This document shows, piece after piece, positions 59,935-64,000 of a DNA stretch of 64,000 bases (position 1 is the stretch's first letter; each line of letters starts with the position of its first letter). Under the pieces are notes generated by a model. That model was given only the letters and a program-made list of their open reading frames with translations, ran no database searches and was not told the origin of the DNA. The position numbers were made by a program, and so were the translations under genes. Source of the DNA: Rhizophagus irregularis (Eukaryota > Glomeromycota > Glomeromycetes > Glomerales > Glomeraceae); NCBI RefSeq assembly GCF_026210795.1, contig NC_089438.1, forward strand, positions 3,741,501 to 3,805,500, in the 5' to 3' direction.

Positions 59935-62235
59935 ATTCAAATTAGCATTGTATTGAAGATAGTTTGTACGTATATCATGTCATTTTATTTATATTTTTTT
60001 TATTTTTTATTTTTATTTCTTAAAATGAACGAAGTTACAGTAAAAGTTTACGTATATTATGTCAATAAAATATAAAGTTTATTATCTGATTGTTTCAAAA
60101 GTCGTATGTTATATACTATATTCTTATAATCATATATTTCAGAATGAATCTTATAACATTTTCCTTTTTGCATTCTCGCTTGGGTATGTGATCCAATCAT
60201 CATTCGTAAATCGTAATCTGAAAAAAAAATGTATATGACTGAATGATAACTGACATCCAAAAAAAGGCGAAATTGTTGTTAATATTGTATCAACATTAAT
60301 GTTAACATATAAAAAATGATAATATCAATCCAAATAAAATTAGGGATTATGTAATAGATATTATAACACCCATTTTAACAAATGTTGAAACGATGATGGG
60401 TAGTTTTTATTATACATTAATAACCGAAAAAAAAATCTATTATATAACATGATTTAATTTAGATACTTCATTGATAAAAGCTGGATAAACCATATACTTT
60501 ATATTATTTATTATTAAAAGTATTTCCTTGAAAATTTTTTAATAGTCTTCATTTATATTAAAATAAAATTTGTTAAAATAAACTTATAGACTATTGATAA
60601 ACTTTTCAAGTCGTTTTTATTTTTATTTTTATTTTACCAATAATTAGTTAGTATACTTATAATTATTATAAACAAATCAAAAGAAAAAGAACAAAAATAA
60701 ACTAAACTAAAAGATGAGACAATAAACGGTGAGGTAATTATGAGCGGAACTATTTAAAATCTAACCAACTAAACATTAAAAACGTTTATATAATTAACCC
60801 ACTACCTCCCATATTCTGTTAAGAAAAGACGTGGGCAATATCACTTATTTTTACGTGGTTAATGGGTGATTGGCTAAAATTTTGTCACGTCAGTGGCAAA
60901 ATTTATAGCCGAACACCCATTAATCCATTGAAAATAACAAGTGAAAATCTCCGATATCACATTTTTGTAATATGCAACAAGCTTAACTATACGTTATTTA
61001 AGATTGCCGTATCATAGTGTATTTACTTAACAGTTAAGCATTTTCAATTGTTTTATGCAATGTAAGTCATTAATAGTAAAAATTCTTTATATTCAAAAGA
61101 AAAAGAAATAAGGACTGTTAAATATTAACCAATAAAAATTTAGGTAGTTAATATATTCGTTTGTATTTATTCTGTATAATACTTTATTAGAGCATTGTAT
61201 GAAAACTTTTTTAATTTTATTAATGTTTAAAAAATTGTGTGTAGCACGAATTTGCCAATCATTTTTAATTTAGTTGTCACATGAAAAAAATCCTACGTAT
61301 CTAAATTTTAGTCCGACATGTGATGAGAACTATATAATTAGTCTGAAGTGTAACGAAGGACTATACATTTTTCCTCACGAGACTTTCTCGTCAAATCATA
61401 TAAGGCTTAGGGATTTAACGGTCCAGTTTGGTCCGTCCTGGTTCGGTTTTCATCGGTCCTATAAAAAAAATTTGTAACAAATTTATTATTTTTTTTAAAA
61501 AAAAAAACTCTTTAAGAACGTTTACTAGGCATTTGGATGAGTTTGAATCGTTTCTACACGTGATGACGTCATATCCGGATGTCTGTGTAATTCCAATGAA
61601 ATTATTCCGCTAATCCGCTCATCCCAGAAATTGAACCTATGTTCCTTAATGTTCCTTAATGTTCCTTAGATAACAGCACCTCGGACTTAAATCCTTAAAT
61701 TAATTTCGTATACTGCGCCTGTATTTATTATTTGGTTTAATGAAATTATACGCATTTTTATATTATAAAAATGGTTGATATATTTATATTTAAACTTTAA
61801 TGAATGCAATACTTGTTTAACCTTAGAAAAAATTGAAGGAATTTTATAAGTGTATAAAGTTGAAAATTATAAATAATTCTTTTTTTATAAAATTGACATA
61901 GTACATGTAAAGCTAGAGGAATTATTTTAACACATTCAAAAGAAGAAAATATTAATTTCGTTACACACATAATTATCTAACTCCGTTTATTGCCTGTGTC
62001 TAAATGATCTTTATTTGTTAGACAACGAGAATATATTTCACAATTTTAGAATTAAATATATGATCATTTCTTTAATATGCAGTTATTGCATGCATGCTGA
62101 AAATTAATGATTATATGGCTGACATCAAAACACGGCACAAATATAATCTACTCCTTCTCCTAACAATATACTATCACGTGACAAAAGATTTAACCAACAT
62201 CTGTAAAAATATACAAGAGAACGTGTGGAAGTTAC
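59935..62235. other. Intergenic, inverted repeat and short tandem repeat
   Basis: No gene. Contains the inverted repeat at 60838-60960, a triple 10-bp repeat (atgttcctta, 61639-61668) and a ggtccagtttggtccgtcctgg-like GC-richer stretch near 61420-61460 that may be a transposon edge. Confidence 0.5.
60838..60960. mobile_element. Foldback element (imperfect inverted repeat), about 120 bp
   Basis: The left arm (atatcacttatttttacgtgg, then ttaatgggtg, ttggcta-aaattttg-cac) and the right arm are imperfect reverse complements over about 50 bp, separated by only a few bases. It is a likely small MITE; the target duplication was not identified. Confidence 0.55.
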
Positions 62236-62371
62236 CTGTGCAGGATTCGTCAATAGTTTGTCTTTGCTGTGGAAGTGCTTTTTTTTTAGCCTTTTGTTTA
62301 TCTAAGGAATTACGAAAATTCTTATCAATCACATCAATAGCTTGCTTAAAGTTACATTGTTTTAAGGCCAT
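62236..62371 (-). CDS. Possible small lysine-rich exon, unrecognised
   Basis: A minus-strand open frame starts at an ATG (62371) and runs about 45 codons (MALKQCNFKQAIDVID..., then KQKAKKKALPQQRQ) to a good GT donor at 62235. Upstream in the same frame lies an acidic DDDDKPK stretch, so the ATG may be internal to a longer exon. Splicing to the acceptor near 62122 would end the protein two codons later. The base composition is more gene-like than the surroundings. I do not recognise the family. Confidence 0.25.
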
Positions 62372-62753
62372 GGTGGACTTGGGCTTATCATCATCGTCTA
62401 CATTGACTACTTATTTTCCTCACAACAATCTATATAACGAAGAACATTTAACAAATATCAAACATTATCAATCAGTTGCATGCATGTGTGTTATGTGTGT
62501 GGTGTTGTTTTGCTTTCCCTCACTCTTTTTTCAATAAAAATTATAAAATACAATTCCAATCAGAAAACAGACTAACCATCTTTGTACAACAAGGCAAAAA
62601 TGATTTTATGATGATTATTGTGGAAGGTAGATCTTTCCCCTTTTTCTTCCTTCTCTCTCGTCCCCCTTTCCCTTTCCCCTTTCTCATTTTCTCTCAAGAC
62701 GACACACAAGACTACAACTATCAACATCCGTCAAGGATACAATCAAAAGAAAA

Positions 62754-63002
62754 ATGACATTATCAACTATTTCATCACTAGAACTCAGAAAAAAGATCAA
62801 ACAAATGGAGGCAACGTATAACATGTTAGCTATAAAATATCAAGAACTTGAAAACTGCATGAAAAACAACAATAATCAACAAAAAGATACGAAACAAAAC
62901 ATTGTCAACCTCCAGACAAACGTTACTAGTTTGGAACAAAATTTCCAATTATACAAACAAACCCAAACTCAAATGAACCAAAAAACTAGATCTCATTATT
63001 AA
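62754..63002 (+). CDS. Short coiled-coil protein, unrecognised
   Basis: An 82-residue frame opening MTLSTISSLELRKKIKQM with heptad-like spacing of L/I/M (KKIKQMEATYNMLAIKYQEL, then NIVNLQTNVTSLEQNF) and Gln/Asn-rich linkers: a predicted coiled coil. The 130 bp before the ATG are strongly C/T-rich followed by an A/C-rich leader, unlike the AT-rich background, which suggests a real promoter and 5' UTR. The sequence may be complete or the first exon of a longer gene. Function unknown; it could also be the N-terminal coiled coil of a retroelement ORF1. Confidence 0.45.
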   Translation: MTLSTISSLELRKKIKQMEATYNMLAIKYQELENCMKNNNNQQKDTKQNIVNLQTNVTSLEQNFQLYKQTQTQMNQKTRSHY

Positions 63003-63372
63003 CAAAATAACAAATACATTTATACCATCTCAACCAAAACAATACCAATACGAAATTCTTTCCCTTTTTATCTTTGTCTATTACCAGATCAATGGCTTTT
63101 TGATTAATCCAAAATAATAGATTTCACACTGGTTACGAAAATTATAATTCTTCTCTTCTCCTTTTCTTTGAATATTTAGAATGGAAAACTGAAAAAAAGA
63201 AGATATAAAACTAATTAGCAAGAAAATCACCTCCAGGAATTGAACTTGGACACAGATATTGTGGAACCAACGGTGATGGATTTTGTTGAGTTGATAAGTT
63301 ATTAAGGAAAGAAACTCAACAAAGGAATGAAATAAAGGATATCACATGTGAAGAAGGAAATCACATGAGATA
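63003..63372. other. Intergenic before tandem repeat
   Basis: No gene recognised. Confidence 0.4.
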
Positions 63373-63621
63373 GATCAAATGATCAAGAAAGGTAAATTTT
63401 ACAAGACAAAGGATCTCTCTGACACCAATTAGCACCGTGCAATGCTTCATGGGCGATGCAAACGATCCCCTTGTAAAATTTATCTATCTAAGAATGATCA
63501 AATGATCAAGAAAGGGTAAATTTTTACAAGACAAAGGATCTCTCTGACACCAATTAGCACAGTGCAATGCTTCATGGGCGATGCAAACGATCCCCTTGTA
63601 AAAATTATCTATCTAAGAATG
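63373..63621. repeat. 123-bp tandem direct repeat, two copies
   Basis: 63373-63495 and 63496-63621 are nearly identical, both beginning gatcaaatgatcaagaaagg and ending with tctatctaagaatg. The core ctctctgacaccaattagca, then gtgcaatgcttcatgggcga, is less AT-rich than its surroundings. Read on the minus strand it gives a short coding-like stretch (GIVCIAHEALHGANWCQRDP) closed by a nearby stop, so it may be a captured exon fragment. Confidence 0.9.
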
Positions 63622-64000
63622 GCCAAGTATTCCCAAGTTGACCAAAGGGTAAAGATTACGTCTCCATGCTATATTTGGTAAGCCATGGACCTAGCTACGT
63701 AATATAAAATTATTTAATTAAATAATGTCTAAATTATTGGGAATTTTCAAAGGTATTTTTTAAATCAACTATCAAATCAATTTTATGTTTGTAAAAAGAA
63801 AGTGAAGATAAAAGAAATAATATTATGAAATGAGTTAACTCATAAAGAAAATCAAGAAAATAAAGAAGAGAATCAAGAAATAAAAGATTAATTGACATAG
63901 CAAGAGAATATTGTGATAATAATAAAAGTTTTGAAATAAGAAAATGTTTAAAAAGAGAGAGATTTGATAGAAGATTTGATGGATGAAATTGTTGGAGGAG
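63622..64000. other. Intergenic to window end
   Basis: No gene recognised; A/G-rich on the plus strand towards the edge. Confidence 0.4.

Noticed and set aside
62094-62537. 147-codon plus-strand open frame
   Set aside because: Mostly antisense to the better-supported lysine-rich exon and Cys/Phe-rich from a T-rich region; no family resemblance.
63373-63621. Two-copy direct repeat considered as a CRISPR-like array
   Set aside because: The units are adjacent 123-bp copies without spacers, in a fungal-type genome; it is an ordinary tandem duplication.
1-64000. tRNA and rRNA genes
   Set aside because: No cloverleaf with intact A and B boxes and no rRNA core sequence was noticed by eye; a tRNAscan-SE or Infernal run would be needed to exclude them.

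Overview
The window looks like nuclear DNA of an arbuscular-mycorrhizal fungus (Glomeromycotina, most like Rhizophagus). This is an inference. It rests on very AT-rich intergenic DNA, genes split by many 60-100 bp GT-AG introns, families expanded in that group (tyrosine-kinase-like kinases with an N-terminal cysteine module, DUF3684/sacsin-type ATPase proteins, ML-domain secreted proteins), and abundant decayed DNA transposons and LINEs. No database search was possible. Exon models were built by hand from reading frame, splice sites and comparison between copies inside the window.

Layout. 1.7-9.0 kb (+): a 16-exon, about 2,012-residue protein with a GHKL (Hsp90-like) ATPase N-terminus; its middle contains a tandem [exon+intron] triplication. 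11.1-15.2 kb and 23.2-27.2 kb (+): two copies of one duplicated block, each carrying a 9-exon kinase gene (A and B; B has a 5' frameshift). 16-22.5 kb between them: a transposon graveyard (MULE C-terminal fragment, interstitial telomeric repeats, TA-flanked and hAT-type MITEs, a LINE relic, a pogo/Tigger-like TIR element) plus one intact secreted ML-domain gene. 27.8 kb: decayed copy of the tetraspan gene found intact at 53.1 kb. 30.5-50.1 kb (-): three further kinase paralogues C, D and E and a decayed one F, with a full-length cytochrome P450 pseudogene between D and F. The upstream flank of C carries a 3.1 kb hAT-like element with perfect 8-bp target duplications; the flanks of D and E preserve the empty site. 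53.1 kb (+): a four-helix membrane protein. 57.7-59.9 kb (+): an FAD amine oxidase whose 5' exons appear damaged. 62.7 kb (+): a short coiled-coil ORF. 63.4 kb: a 123-bp tandem repeat.

The most informative feature is the set of kinase paralogues, which works as a natural experiment. The copies share exon phases, a 12-nt micro-exon and an intron that needs a GC-AG donor in all five. They differ by datable events: a MULE-type MITE insertion in A, a 4-bp deletion in B, the hAT insertion near C, two in-place micro-inversions in D (one creates the stop that truncates it), and loss of the last splice donor in E. No single multi-gene pathway is evident. The region reads as a gene-family birth-and-death locus mixed with transposable elements.
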